DNA from: Streptomyces sp. GESEQ-35
GTDB lineage: Bacteria > Actinomycetota > Actinomycetes > Streptomycetales > Streptomycetaceae
Assembly (NCBI RefSeq): GCF_017948485.1
Contig: NZ_JAFFSX010000042.1
Span: 1 to 55,761, forward strand
DNA: 55,761 nt
Direction: 5' to 3'
Positions 34,845-44,609 of the stretch are shown piece by piece. Made by a program: the position numbers and the translations under genes. Each line of letters begins with the position of its first letter. Within the stretch, counting starts at the first letter, position 1. The notes under the pieces are model-generated. The model was not told the DNA's origin, ran no database searches, and saw only the letters and a list, made by a program, of their open reading frames with translations.

Positions 34845-36724
34845 ACACCGTCCGCCTCACCACCGCCCAGGCCCTGGTCCGTTTCCTGGCCAACCAGTAC
34901 AGCGAGCGCGACGGCCAGGAGCAGCGGCTGATCCCCGGCGCTTGGGGCATCTTCGGACACGGCAACGTGGCCGGCATCGGACAGGCCCTGCTACAGGCCG
35001 CCGTCACCCAAGAGGCCGACCTTCCCTACTACTTGGCCCGCAACGAGCAGGGCATGGTGCACGCTTCGGTGGCCTACGCGAAGATGCGCGACCGGCTGGC
35101 CACCTTCGCCTGCACGGCGTCGACGGGCCCCGGCTCCACGAACATGATCACGGGCGCCGCCCTCGCCACCACCAACCGCCTCCCGGTACTCCTCCTGCCC
35201 AGCGACATGTTCGCCACCCGCGCCGCCGACCCCGTACTCCAGCAACTGGAGGACACCCGCGGCGGCGACGTCACCGTCAACGACGCCTTCCGCGCCGTAT
35301 CCAAGTACTTCGACCGCATCTCCCGCCCCGAGCAACTGATCCCGGCCGCCCTCGCCGCGATGCGGGTGCTCACCGACCCGGTCGAGACCGGCGCCGTCAC
35401 CCTCTCCCTGCCGCAGGACGTGCAGGCCGAGGCGTACGACTGGCCCGTCTCCTTCTTCCGCCACCGGGTCTGGCACGTGGGCCGCCCGGTGCCCGAGCCG
35501 GCCGCCGTCGAGCGGGCCGCGCGGCTGCTACGGAACGCAAAGAAGCCGCTGATCGTCGCGGGTGGCGGAACCGTGTACTCCGGTGCCGAGACCGAGCTGC
35601 GGGCGTTCGCCGAGGCCACCGGCATTCCGGTCGCGGACACGCACGCGGGCAAGGGCGCCGTGCCCTGGGACCACCCGTACGCGGTCGGCGGCATCGGCTC
35701 CACCGGCGCCCACGCGGCCAACGAACTGGCACGCGAAGCCGACGTCGTCCTCGGCATCGGCACCCGCTACTCCGACTTCACCACCGCCAGCCACACCGTC
35801 TTCGCCAATCCCGACGTCACCTTCGTCAACCTCAACGTCGCCCGCCTCGACGCCGTCAAGCACTCCGCGGAACCCCTGGTGGCCGACGCCCGGCTCGGCG
35901 TCCAGGCCCTCGCCGGAGCTCTGGCCGACTGGGAGGTGGACCAGGAGTATCGGGACCGGACGCGTCAACTCATCGCCCGTACCCGGGAGATCGAGGAGGA
36001 GTGCTTCGCACCGGAGCGGAACACGGGGGACCTTCCCGCCCAGACACAGATTCTGGGTGCCCTCAATGATGTCCTCGACGACCGGGCCGTGGTCATCAAC
36101 GCGGCCGGCTCCATGCCCGGCGACCTGCAACAGCTGTGGCGGGCAAGGGATCCGAAGGCCTACCACGTGGAGTACGCGTATTCGTGCATGGGCTACGAGG
36201 TGGCCGCGGGCGTCGGCGCGAAGATGGCCGATCCGTCGCGCGAGGTGGTCGTGCTTGTCGGGGACGGCTCGTATCTGATGATGGCTCAGGAGATCGTGAC
36301 CATGGTCTCCGAAGGCCTGAAGGTCATCATCGTCCTGGTCCAGAACCACGGCTTCGCCTCCATCGGAGCCCTGTCCGAGTCGCTCGGGTCCCAGCGGTTC
36401 GGCACCAAGTACCGCTACCGCGAGGGTGGCTCGGGCCTGCTCGACGGTGACGTACTCCCGGTAGACCTGGCCGCCAACGCCTCTTCCCTGGGCGCGGACG
36501 TCCTGCACGCCACGAGCGTCGACGAGTTCCGTACGGCGATGGAGAAGGCCAAGGCCGCCACCCGCACCACCGTCGTCCACGTCGAGACCGACCTGTACGG
36601 GCCCAACCCACCCGGCCACGGCTGGTGGGACGTCCCCGTCAGCCAGACGTCTGCCCTGGACTCCACCCGCGCCGCCTACGAGACGTACGCCGCCCACAAG
36701 CGCACCCAGCGCCACTACCTGTAA
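34841..36724 (+). CDS. iolD: 3D-(3,5/4)-trihydroxycyclohexane-1,2-dione hydrolase
   Basis: A 627-residue ThDP-dependent enzyme that opens the inositol-derived ring to 5-deoxy-glucuronate. The N-terminal pyrimidine-binding domain has GIFGHGNVAG and the catalytic Glu in ARNEQGM. A central FAD-like domain follows. The C-terminal ThDP-binding motif is GDGSYLMMAQE...QNHGF at about residues 470-505. The ATG overlaps the iolB stop. The closing segment NPPGHGWWDVPVSQ is typical of IolD. Confidence 0.94.
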   Translation: MNTVRLTTAQALVRFLANQYSERDGQEQRLIPGAWGIFGHGNVAGIGQALLQAAVTQEADLPYYLARNEQGMVHASVAYAKMRDRLATFACTASTGPGSTNMITGAALATTNRLPVLLLPSDMFATRAADPVLQQLEDTRGGDVTVNDAFRAVSKYFDRISRPEQLIPAALAAMRVLTDPVETGAVTLSLPQDVQAEAYDWPVSFFRHRVWHVGRPVPEPAAVERAARLLRNAKKPLIVAGGGTVYSGAETELRAFAEATGIPVADTHAGKGAVPWDHPYAVGGIGSTGAHAANELAREADVVLGIGTRYSDFTTASHTVFANPDVTFVNLNVARLDAVKHSAEPLVADARLGVQALAGALADWEVDQEYRDRTRQLIARTREIEEECFAPERNTGDLPAQTQILGALNDVLDDRAVVINAAGSMPGDLQQLWRARDPKAYHVEYAYSCMGYEVAAGVGAKMADPSREVVVLVGDGSYLMMAQEIVTMVSEGLKVIIVLVQNHGFASIGALSESLGSQRFGTKYRYREGGSGLLDGDVLPVDLAANASSLGADVLHATSVDEFRTAMEKAKAATRTTVVHVETDLYGPNPPGHGWWDVPVSQTSALDSTRAAYETYAAHKRTQRHYL

Positions 36725-36753
36725 GTCCCTTTCCCGCAAAGGAAACCCTCACC

Positions 36754-38250
36754 GTGAAGACCATCCAGCACTGGATCAACGGCTCCCCCACCGCCGGCAG
36801 AGGCCCGCAGACCGCGCCCGTGTTCAACCCGGCCACCGGCCAGGAGCAGGCCCGGGTCGCCCTGGGCTCGGCCGCCGACGTGGACGCGGCCGTCGCGGCT
36901 GCCGCGCAGGCCTTCGAGACCTGGTCGGAGTCCTCGCTGTCCCAGCGCACCCAGGTCATGTTCGCCTTCCGCCAGCTCCTCGTCGATCACGAGGAGGAGC
37001 TGGGCCGGATCATCTCCGCCGAGCACGGCAAGACCGTCGACGACGCCCGCGGCGAGATCACCCGCGGCCGCGAGGTCGTGGAGTTCGCCTGCGGCCTCGG
37101 CGACGTGTTGAAGGGCTCCTTCTCCGACCAGGTCTCCCGCGGCGTCGACGTCCACAACTTCCGGCAGCCGCTCGGCGTCGTCGCGGGCATCACGCCCTTC
37201 AACTTCCCCGCCATGGTGCCTCTTTGGATGCACCCGATGGCGATCGCGACCGGCAACACCTTCATCCTCAAGCCCAGTGAGCGCGACCCGTCGGCCGCCA
37301 ACTTCGTCGCCGAGCTGTATCAGCGCGCCGGTCTGCCGGACGGCGTGTTCAACGTCGTCCACGGCGGCAAGGACGCGGTGGACGCGATCCTCACCCATCC
37401 CGGCATCGAGGCCGTCTCCTTCGTCGGGTCGACCCCGATCGCCAAGTACGTACACGAGCAGGCCACTTCGCACGGCAAGCGCGTCCAGGCCCTCGGCGGC
37501 GCGAAGAACCACGCCGTCGTCCTGCCCGACGCCGACCTGGAGTTCGCCGCCAACCACATCACTGCCGGCGCCTACGGCTCCGCCGGCGAACGCTGCATGG
37601 CCGTCTCCGTCGCCGTCGCCGTGGGTGACGCCGCCGACGCACTGGTGGAGGTGCTGGAACGCAAGGCCCGCGAGGTGAAGGTCGGCCCCGGGGACACCCC
37701 CGGCACCGAGATGGGCCCGCTGGTCACCAAGACTGCCCAGGAGCGCGTCGAAAGCGCCGTCGGCACCGCTGCCACGCAGGGCGCCACCGTCGTCGTCGAC
37801 GGCCGCGGGCTGAAGATCGACGGGCACGAGGACGGCTTCTTCACCGGGCCGTCCCTCCTCGACCACGTCACCACCGAGATGGACGCCTACAAGGAAGAGC
37901 TGTTCGGTCCGGTTCTGGCGATCGTCCGCACCGACAGCCTCGACCAGGCCATCGACCTCATCAACGCCAACCCCTACGGCAACGGCACCGCCCTGTTCAC
38001 CGCCTCCGGCGAAGCCGCCCGCCGATTCCAGCGCAAGATCAACGTCGGCATGATCGGCATCAACGTCCCCGTGCCCGTCCCGATGTCGTACTACTCCTTC
38101 GGCGGCTGGAAGGACTCCCTCATCGGCGACTCCCCCATCCACGGCCCCGAAGGCATCCGCTTCTACACCCGCCCCAAGGTCGTCACCACCCGCTGGCCCC
38201 AGACCGCCCAGCAGGTCACCGCCGGCTTCAACTTCCCCACCTCCAACTGA
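36754..38250 (+). CDS. iolA: CoA-acylating (methyl)malonate-semialdehyde dehydrogenase
   Basis: A 498-residue aldehyde dehydrogenase that oxidatively decarboxylates malonate semialdehyde to acetyl-CoA, the last inositol-specific step. Signature features are the MmsA-type active site GSAGERCMAVSVAV (Cys at about residue 283), GGAKNHAVVLPDADLE without the usual catalytic Glu of hydrolytic ALDHs, and INVPVPVPMSYYSFGGWK. The GTG start at 36754 follows AAAGGAAA. Often named mmsA. Confidence 0.93.
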   Translation: MKTIQHWINGSPTAGRGPQTAPVFNPATGQEQARVALGSAADVDAAVAAAAQAFETWSESSLSQRTQVMFAFRQLLVDHEEELGRIISAEHGKTVDDARGEITRGREVVEFACGLGDVLKGSFSDQVSRGVDVHNFRQPLGVVAGITPFNFPAMVPLWMHPMAIATGNTFILKPSERDPSAANFVAELYQRAGLPDGVFNVVHGGKDAVDAILTHPGIEAVSFVGSTPIAKYVHEQATSHGKRVQALGGAKNHAVVLPDADLEFAANHITAGAYGSAGERCMAVSVAVAVGDAADALVEVLERKAREVKVGPGDTPGTEMGPLVTKTAQERVESAVGTAATQGATVVVDGRGLKIDGHEDGFFTGPSLLDHVTTEMDAYKEELFGPVLAIVRTDSLDQAIDLINANPYGNGTALFTASGEAARRFQRKINVGMIGINVPVPVPMSYYSFGGWKDSLIGDSPIHGPEGIRFYTRPKVVTTRWPQTAQQVTAGFNFPTSN

Positions 38251-38304
38251 CGGCGGACAGCCGCCCCCTCCCCCTCCCCGACCCCACAGCGACAGGAGAC
38301 GGCC

Positions 38305-39735
38305 ATGGACGTCAAAGACGACGACGTGACCCAGGCCCTAACGCCATCCACCCTCATCGATGACGCTCCGCCTCCCGTCCGGAGGCGACTGCGGATCATC
38401 ACCGTCATCGCCACCTTCGGCGGCCTCCTCTTCGGCTACGACACCGGCGTCATCAACGGCGCCCTGCCCTACATGACCGACGACCTGGGCCTGACCCCCT
38501 TCACCGAGGGCATGGTCACCAGCTCGCTCCTGCTCGGCGCGGCGCTCGGTTCGCTGCTCGGCGGCCGACTCTCCGACGCGCGGGGCCGACGCCGCAACAT
38601 CCTGCTCCTCGCCGTGATCTTCTTCTTCGGCGCACTCGGCTGCACCCTGGCCCCGAACACCGAACTCATGATCGTGGCACGCTTCGTGCTCGGCCTCGCG
38701 GTCGGTGGTGCCTCGGTGACCGTGCCGGTGTACCTGGCGGAGATCTCGCCCGCCGAACGCCGCGGGCGTCTGGTCACCCGTAACGAGCTGATGATCGTCA
38801 GCGGTCAGCTGGCGGCGTTCACCTTCAACGCGATCATCGCCAACGTCGGCGGCGAGTCGGGCGGCATCTGGCGCTGGATGCTGGTCGTCGCGACCCTGCC
38901 CGCGGTCGCGCTGTGGTTCGGCATGCTGGTCATGCCGGAGAGCCCCCGCTGGCTCGCCTCCCAGGGCCGGTACGCGGACGCACTGGCCGTCCTGAAGCAG
39001 GTCCGCTCCGAACAGCGTGCCGAGGCCGAGCTCAGCGAGGTCAGCGCGATGGCCGTCGAGGACGAGAAGGCCAAGCTCGGCGGCTGGAACGACCTCCGTG
39101 TGCCGTGGGTACGCAAGCTGGTCCTGGTGGGCATCGGCATCGCGATCGTCATGCAGATCACCGGTGTGAACACGATCATGTACTACGGCACCCAGATCCT
39201 CACCGACGCCGGCTTCGCCGCCGACAGCGCCCTCACCGCGAACATCGCCAACGGCGTGATCTCCGTGCTGGCCACCTTCGTCGGCATCTGGCTGCTGGGC
39301 CGCGTCAACCGCCGCCCGATGCTCATGATCGGCCAACTCGGCACCATTGCCGCCCAGTTGCTGATAGGCGTCTTCTCCCTCGTCATGCCCGCCGGTGACG
39401 GCCGCGCGTTCGCGGTCCTGGCGATGACCATCACCTTCCTCGCCTTCCAGCAGGGCGCGATCTCCCCGGTGACCTGGCTGATGTTGTCCGAGATCTTCCC
39501 GCTGAAAATGCGGGGCTTCGGCCTGGGCATCGCGGCCTTCGCCCTGTGGATCACCAACTTCCTCATCGGGCTGGTCTTCCCGATCCTGGTCGACGCGGTC
39601 GGCGTGTCCAACACGTTCTTCGTCTTCGTCGCCCTCGGCATTCTCGCGGTCGCCTTCGTCAAGCAGTACGTGCCCGAGACGCGCGGACGCACACTCGAGA
39701 ACCTCGAACACGAACTCAAGGCCCGCTTCTCCTGA
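38305..39735 (+). CDS. MFS sugar-porter family transporter (inositol-type)
   Basis: A 476-residue sugar:proton symporter with twelve predicted helices. Sugar-porter motifs are seen: GGLLFGYDTGVINGALP in helix 1, GRLSDARGRRR in loop 2-3, PESPRWLA before the central loop, and PETRGRTLENLE after helix 12. It resembles actinobacterial IolT-type inositol transporters. It sits between iolA and iolG, so myo-inositol is the likely substrate. The same segment also encodes an ABC importer. Confidence 0.9.
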   Translation: MDVKDDDVTQALTPSTLIDDAPPPVRRRLRIITVIATFGGLLFGYDTGVINGALPYMTDDLGLTPFTEGMVTSSLLLGAALGSLLGGRLSDARGRRRNILLLAVIFFFGALGCTLAPNTELMIVARFVLGLAVGGASVTVPVYLAEISPAERRGRLVTRNELMIVSGQLAAFTFNAIIANVGGESGGIWRWMLVVATLPAVALWFGMLVMPESPRWLASQGRYADALAVLKQVRSEQRAEAELSEVSAMAVEDEKAKLGGWNDLRVPWVRKLVLVGIGIAIVMQITGVNTIMYYGTQILTDAGFAADSALTANIANGVISVLATFVGIWLLGRVNRRPMLMIGQLGTIAAQLLIGVFSLVMPAGDGRAFAVLAMTITFLAFQQGAISPVTWLMLSEIFPLKMRGFGLGIAAFALWITNFLIGLVFPILVDAVGVSNTFFVFVALGILAVAFVKQYVPETRGRTLENLEHELKARFS

Positions 39736-39788
39736 ACACCCCCTGCCACCGGTCCCGTCGGGGTCCGGGGGCGCAGAAAGGAACTCCC

Positions 39789-40805
39789 ATGACTGTGCGC
39801 GTAGGAGTGATCGGAGCCGGCTGGATCGGCCAGGAACACATCCGCCGGCTCGCCGGGACCGTGACCGGCGCCCAGGTCACCGCGGTCACCGACATCGACG
39901 CCGCTCGCGCCGACGAGGCGGCGGCCAGGGTCGGCGCCCAGGTGTTCGCGAACGGCGCCGAGCTGATCGCGGCGGGCGACGTCGACGCGGTGCTTGTCAC
40001 GTCCTGGGGCCCCACCCATGCCGAGCACGTGCTGAACGCGATAGCCGCCGGGAAGCCGGTGTTCTGCGAGAAGCCCCTCGCCACGAGCGCCGAGGACTGT
40101 CTGCGCATCGTCGAGGCCGAGCGGGCCCACGGCCGCCGCCTGGTGCAGGTCGGCTTCATGCGCCGCTTCGACGCCGGCTATCGGCAGATGAAGCAGGTCA
40201 TCGACTCCGGCCGCATCGGCGAACCGCTCGTGGTGCACTGCGCCCACCGCAACCCGACCGTACCCGAGTCGTACCACACCGACATGGCCGCGCTCGACTC
40301 GGCGGTGCATGAGATCGACGTCCTGCGCTGGCTCCTCGACGACGAGATCGTCTCCACGCAGGTGGTCCTGCCGCGCGCCACGAGCAAGCGGTTCGCGCAC
40401 CTGAAGGACCCGCAGATCATGCTCTTCGAGACCGCCAAGGGCGTCCGCATCGATCTCGAGGTCTTCGTCAACTGCCAGTACGGCTACGACATCCAGTGCG
40501 AGACCGTCGGCGAGGAGGGCCTCGTCCGGCTGCCCGACCCCGCCGCGGTCGGCGTGCGCACCGCGGGGCAGCACAGCTCGGAGGTGCTCACGGACTGGGT
40601 GGCCCGCTTCGCGGATGCCTTCGACACCGAGTTCCGCGAGTGGATCGCGGAGATCGCCGCCGGCAACGAGCCCACCGGTCCGTCCGCTTGGGACGGCTAC
40701 GCCGCGACCGTCATCTCCAACGCCACGGTCGAGGCACGGCAGTCGGGCCGCATCGTCACCACGGACATGAAGCCCCGGCCCGCGTTCTACGGCGGCACCG
40801 CGTGA
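39789..40805 (+). CDS. iolG: Inositol 2-dehydrogenase (Gfo/Idh/MocA family)
   Basis: A 338-residue NAD-dependent dehydrogenase oxidising myo-inositol to 2-keto-myo-inositol. The N-terminal Rossmann motif is GVIGAGWIGQEH. The EKPLAT segment with the catalytic Lys is at about residue 95, then GFMRRFDAGYRQMK, HRNPTVPESYH and DSAVHEIDVLRWLL, which match IolG. The ATG at 39789 follows GAAAGGAA; the frame extends upstream only into the end of the transporter gene. Last gene before a strong terminator. Confidence 0.92.
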   Translation: MTVRVGVIGAGWIGQEHIRRLAGTVTGAQVTAVTDIDAARADEAAARVGAQVFANGAELIAAGDVDAVLVTSWGPTHAEHVLNAIAAGKPVFCEKPLATSAEDCLRIVEAERAHGRRLVQVGFMRRFDAGYRQMKQVIDSGRIGEPLVVHCAHRNPTVPESYHTDMAALDSAVHEIDVLRWLLDDEIVSTQVVLPRATSKRFAHLKDPQIMLFETAKGVRIDLEVFVNCQYGYDIQCETVGEEGLVRLPDPAAVGVRTAGQHSSEVLTDWVARFADAFDTEFREWIAEIAAGNEPTGPSAWDGYAATVISNATVEARQSGRIVTTDMKPRPAFYGGTA

Positions 40806-40830
40806 AGGCCGTCTGACAAGGGCGAACACC

Positions 40831-40870
40831 GCCGGCCGTCCGCTCTTGGAGCGGACGGCCGGCGTCTTTT
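40831..40870 (+). terminator. Rho-independent terminator of the iol operon
   Basis: GCCGGCCGTCCGCT (40831-40844) pairs perfectly with AGCGGACGGCCGGC (40850-40863), a 5-base loop between, followed by GTCTTTT. Confidence 0.9.
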
Positions 40871-41050
40871 CGCCGGTGGGCCGATCGGTACGGCGGACAG
40901 ACCAGCACTGCGACGCACGAAACGTCGTGGTCACCGACGACAACCAGCGGACCTTCCGCGGCTGCGGGCTCGAACGAGGCTCGACGCCCGCCAGCAGGCT
41001 CCCTTGCGGGCCGTCGCATGTGCTCCATGCACGGCTTTCCGCACGCCAAA

Positions 41051-41078
41051 GCCGCCCAGGGCACCAGCCCTGGGCGGC
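41051..41078 (-). terminator. Terminator of the ABC transporter operon
   Basis: GCCGCCCAGGGC (41051-41062) and GCCCTGGGCGGC (41067-41078) form a perfect 12-bp stem with a 4-base loop. On the minus strand it is followed by TTTGG, and it lies just past the ATPase stop. Confidence 0.8.
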
Positions 41079-41104
41079 TCTCTGCGCGGGAGGCCGCGCG
41101 ACGA

Positions 41105-41896
41105 TCAGGCGTCGGCCTGCAGCTGTGCCAACTCGGCTTCGAGGTCGGCCATGGCTTCGCCGCCGGCCATGAGGTCGGTGATCTCCTCCCGGGTGCGCTC
41201 GCCCTTGCGGAAGTCGTCGGCCTTCTGGCCGCGGATGAGGACGGCGAAGTGGTCGCCGACCATCATGGCGTGCCGGACGTTGTGGGTGACGAGGATGACC
41301 GCGACGCCCTTGGCACGGGCCTGCATGATGATCCGCAGGACGTGGGCGGCCTCCTTGACGCCGAGCGCCGCCGTGGGCTCGTCGAGGATGAGGACGTTGG
41401 CCCCGAAGTAGACGGCACGCGCGATGGCCAGGGCCTGGCGCTCACCGACGGAGAGGCTGCCCACGAGGCGGCCGCCGTCGGTGACGCGGGTGATGCCGAG
41501 GGACTGCATCTCACGTACGGCGATCTCGCCCGCCAGCTTCTTGTCGAACAGCTTGAACGGGCCCCAGCCCTTGGTGGGTTCGGCGCCGACGAAGAAGCAG
41601 CGCCCGACGCCCATCAGCGGGAACGTGCCACCGAACTGGTGCACGGTGGCGATGCCGCGTGTGCTGGCGTCGCGGGGGCTTTCGAAGACGATCGGTTCGC
41701 CGTTGACCTCGATGGTGCCGGTGGTGGGCTTGTGGAACCCGGATATGATCTTGATCAGGGTGGACTTGCCGGCGCCGTTGTCGCCGAGCAGGCACAGCAC
41801 CTTCCCGGCGTTCACTTCGAGGGAGATGTCTTGGAGCGCGTTGGTGCCGAGGAACGACTTGCTGATGCCTTCCAGGCGCAGCACGGGTGGGGTCAT
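41105..41896 (-). CDS. Sugar ABC transporter ATP-binding protein (single-domain, FrcA-like)
   Basis: A 263-residue ATPase: Walker A GDNGAGKST near residue 39, signature LSVGERQ near 150 and Walker B VLILDEP near 170. Ribose-type importers often have a duplicated RbsA ATPase; this one has a single domain as in fructose-type FrcA systems. The start at 41896 (MTPPVLRLEG) is chosen because it is 2 bp after the permease stop. The frame opens 41 codons further up inside the permease gene, without family similarity. Confidence 0.9.
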   Translation of the reverse strand: MTPPVLRLEGISKSFLGTNALQDISLEVNAGKVLCLLGDNGAGKSTLIKIISGFHKPTTGTIEVNGEPIVFESPRDASTRGIATVHQFGGTFPLMGVGRCFFVGAEPTKGWGPFKLFDKKLAGEIAVREMQSLGITRVTDGGRLVGSLSVGERQALAIARAVYFGANVLILDEPTAALGVKEAAHVLRIIMQARAKGVAVILVTHNVRHAMMVGDHFAVLIRGQKADDFRKGERTREEITDLMAGGEAMADLEAELAQLQADA

Positions 41897-41898
41897 GG

Positions 41899-42963
41899 TC
41901 AGGCCTTCTTCGCGGTGCGGGGCTTGTAGGACAGGGCGAGCCGACGGAACGTGTTGTTCATCAGGACGGCCGTGAGGATGAGGATGCCGAGGATCAGGCT
42001 GGCCCAGTCGGAGTTCCAACCGGTGTAGTAGATGCCCTGGTTGACGATGGCGAAGGTCAACGTCCCCAGCCCGACGCCGACGACGGATCCGTAGCCGCCG
42101 GTGAGCAGTACGCCGCCGATGACCACCGCGATGATGGAGTTGAAGACGAAGGACTGGCCGTTGGCGACCTGGGCGCCGTTGTAGAGGATGGTCTGGATCA
42201 CGCCGACCAGGGCGGCGCCGAATCCGCTGCCCATGTACAGGGCGATCTTCACCCTGTTGACCGGGATGCCGGTGGCGCGGGCGCTTTCCTTGTCACCGCC
42301 GATGGCGAAGATCCAGTTGCCGTACTTCATCATCGTCAGCAGCACCGTGACGAGGGCCGCCATGCCGAGCCACCAGAAGATCGCGACCTCGAACTGGCCG
42401 CCGATCAGCTGCCCGAACATCCTCTTCGACAGCGGGTCGGGGCTGATGGGGACGCTCGTGGTGCCGGTCGTGACGCGCGACAGACCGAGGGTGAGACCGG
42501 CCATGCCGGACAGTGTGGCCAGCGTGACGATCAGTGAGTGAACGTTGGTGCGCGTGACGATGATCCCGTTGAGCAGCCCGGTCAGGAGCCCGAGTCCGAG
42601 CGCGCACAGGATGCCGACGATCATGGGAGCGCCCCAGTGGCCGGAGACGATGGCCAGCGTCATCGAGCTGCCGGCCAGCACCGAGCCCACGGACACGTCG
42701 AGCTCACCGGCGATCATCAGCAGTCCGACGGGGATGGCGATGATGCCGAGCTCGGCGGCGATGTTCAGCCAGCTCGCCGCGCCTGCCGGGGCCAGGAATT
42801 TCTCGCCTCCGAAGATCGCGAAGAAGACGAAGACGCTGATTGTTCCGATGAGCGCGCCGACCTCGGGACGATGTCGCAGTTGCCCCAGCGGGCTCTCGGA
42901 CTGCTTCAGGGGAGCGACGGCGGTCTCTTTCTCGGCCGTCGTGTCGGGAAGTGAGGTTGTCAT
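41899..42963 (-). CDS. Sugar ABC transporter permease (ribose/fructose type)
   Basis: A 354-residue BPD_transp_2-type permease with about ten hydrophobic segments. The family segments GELDVSVGSVLAGSSM and GGVLLTGGYGSVVGV are present. It belongs with the adjacent single-domain ATPase and lipoprotein. The ATG at 42963 (MTTSLPDTT) follows GAAGGTGA and matches the family; the longer frame start at 43050 would overlap the gap after the binding-protein gene. Confidence 0.9.
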   Translation of the reverse strand: MTTSLPDTTAEKETAVAPLKQSESPLGQLRHRPEVGALIGTISVFVFFAIFGGEKFLAPAGAASWLNIAAELGIIAIPVGLLMIAGELDVSVGSVLAGSSMTLAIVSGHWGAPMIVGILCALGLGLLTGLLNGIIVTRTNVHSLIVTLATLSGMAGLTLGLSRVTTGTTSVPISPDPLSKRMFGQLIGGQFEVAIFWWLGMAALVTVLLTMMKYGNWIFAIGGDKESARATGIPVNRVKIALYMGSGFGAALVGVIQTILYNGAQVANGQSFVFNSIIAVVIGGVLLTGGYGSVVGVGLGTLTFAIVNQGIYYTGWNSDWASLILGILILTAVLMNNTFRRLALSYKPRTAKKA

Positions 42964-43061
42964 CGGAGTCGTGTCACCTTCGGAGAACTGGATGTGGTGC
43001 GAGGCGAAGCTCGAGGAGAAGAGGTGCCGGACCCGGGCCGGACCCGGCACCTGCGGGTGAA

Positions 43062-44156
43062 TCAGCGAACGCCGGCCTTGGCACCGGCGATCGCCGCGTC
43101 GACGTTGTCCTCGGTGACCAGGAGCGGGCCGGTCAGGATCGGGTTCTGCGGCGGGAGCACGCCGTAGGACAGGTACTGGTTGGCGATCGACACGACGTAG
43201 AAGCCCTGGAGATAGGGCTGCTGGTCGATGGCGAACAGCTGGTTGCCGGCCTTGATCCGGTCGAGCTGGCTCTGCGAGAGGTCGAAGGTGCCGAGCTTGA
43301 CCTTGTCACCGGCATTGGCCTGCTTGATCGCGGCGGCGGCGCTGTCGGCGTCCCCGACGCCGATCGTCACCACGGCGTCGATGCTGCTGTCCTGCAGCAG
43401 CGCGCCCTTGATCGCCTGTGTGACGGCGGACGGGTTGCCGAAGTTGGAGGAGGGCAGGGGGAGTTGCTTGGACGAGGAGCCCTTGCTCGTGGCGCCGTCC
43501 TTGATGCCCTTGCAGCGGGCCTCCTGGTTGGCCGAGCCGGGCACGGTGTTGACGCACAGGATGTTCTTGGCGCCGTCTTCGGCGAACTTGGCGCCGCCGG
43601 CCTTGCCCGCCTCGTAGTCGTCCGACCCGATGTACTTCACGGCGCCGACCCGCTTGGCCGCGTCGATGCCACCCGAGTTGTAGATGAACACCGGAATGCC
43701 CTTGGCGATGGCCTGCTTGATCGCGGAGTCCTGGTTCTCGGGCACCCAGTCCGGCACGAGGATCGCCGACGGGTTCTGCGATATGGCGGTCAAGGTCAGC
43801 TTGGCGACATCCGGGCCGAGGTTGTCGTAGTTCTGCGGGCCCAGGTAGGTGACCTTGCCGCCCCCCGTCTTCACCAACTTCGTCGCGTCCTCGACTCCGC
43901 GCTTGACCGCGGAGAAGAACGGGTCGTCGGACTTGCCGCCGATGACGTAGATGGAGTTCTTTCCGTTGCTCTGCGTGCCGGACGTCGATCCGCCCTCGGC
44001 GGGCTCCGTCGACTGCCCGGCGCTGTCGTCGGTGGCCTTGCCGCTGGCGCACCCGGTCAGCGCGGTCGCCGCCGCGGCGAGCACGCTCACCGCAACCAGG
44101 GCCCTTCTGGAGAGGCGACGGCCGAGCAGCGGCCGGCCGATCTGAGTGCGTTCCAT
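43062..44156 (-). CDS. Sugar ABC transporter substrate-binding lipoprotein
   Basis: A 364-residue periplasmic-binding-type lipoprotein. An N-terminal signal ends with lipobox LTGCAS (Cys near residue 36), then an acidic/Ser linker. The Peripla_BP_4 fold shows IYVIGGKSDDPFFSAVKRG and VFIYNSGGIDAAK. It is the first gene of the minus-strand operon, with a TTGACA promoter and LacI operator 260-310 bp upstream. Being in the iol regulon, it probably binds inositol or a related cyclitol or sugar; this is inference. Confidence 0.9.
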   Translation of the reverse strand: MERTQIGRPLLGRRLSRRALVAVSVLAAAATALTGCASGKATDDSAGQSTEPAEGGSTSGTQSNGKNSIYVIGGKSDDPFFSAVKRGVEDATKLVKTGGGKVTYLGPQNYDNLGPDVAKLTLTAISQNPSAILVPDWVPENQDSAIKQAIAKGIPVFIYNSGGIDAAKRVGAVKYIGSDDYEAGKAGGAKFAEDGAKNILCVNTVPGSANQEARCKGIKDGATSKGSSSKQLPLPSSNFGNPSAVTQAIKGALLQDSSIDAVVTIGVGDADSAAAAIKQANAGDKVKLGTFDLSQSQLDRIKAGNQLFAIDQQPYLQGFYVVSIANQYLSYGVLPPQNPILTGPLLVTEDNVDAAIAGAKAGVR

Positions 44157-44415
44157 GTGCTGGGGTGCTCCTTCGTGTGATGCCGGTCAGGGGCGTGACC
44201 GGGCCAGGCATTTCTCGGGGTGTGGCGGTGCGACGGTGGGTGCGCACGAACGGGCCGCGGGAATACGCGGGAAGACCGGCACGTCCGCAGCACCGGCTGT
44301 GCGCTTGGGCGGGCGTTGAGACGTCGGAGACCAGCAGAGCGGCTCGTCGCGGGGGTGTCCCGGCACCGATCACGGCAACGCCGGACTGAGTGGTGGATAG
44401 GGGTTCCGCGATCTT

Positions 44416-44469
44416 TTAAATCGCTTTAAGCGGTGGCCAGAGCATGCTTGTGTTTCGGAAACGTGTCAA
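44416..44469 (-). promoter_or_regulatory. Promoter and LacI operator of the ABC transporter operon
   Basis: On the minus strand, TTGACA (44469-44464), a 17-base spacer and CATGCT (44446-44441) are followed by the operator TTAAAGCGATTTAA (44429-44416), one mismatch from the palindrome at 45716. The leader to the lipoprotein start is about 250 bases with no recognisable gene. Confidence 0.72.
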
Positions 44470-44609
44470 GGGTCTGCTCACAAATGCACGCTGTGCCGTT
44501 GTCTGCCCGATGAAAAGCTGCAACGGCCACATATTTGCCGCCTGTGCTGCTGCGCCCCGCATTTGACGAGGCACGCCACGGCCACCTCGCACCGAGCGGC
44601 CCGACGCGA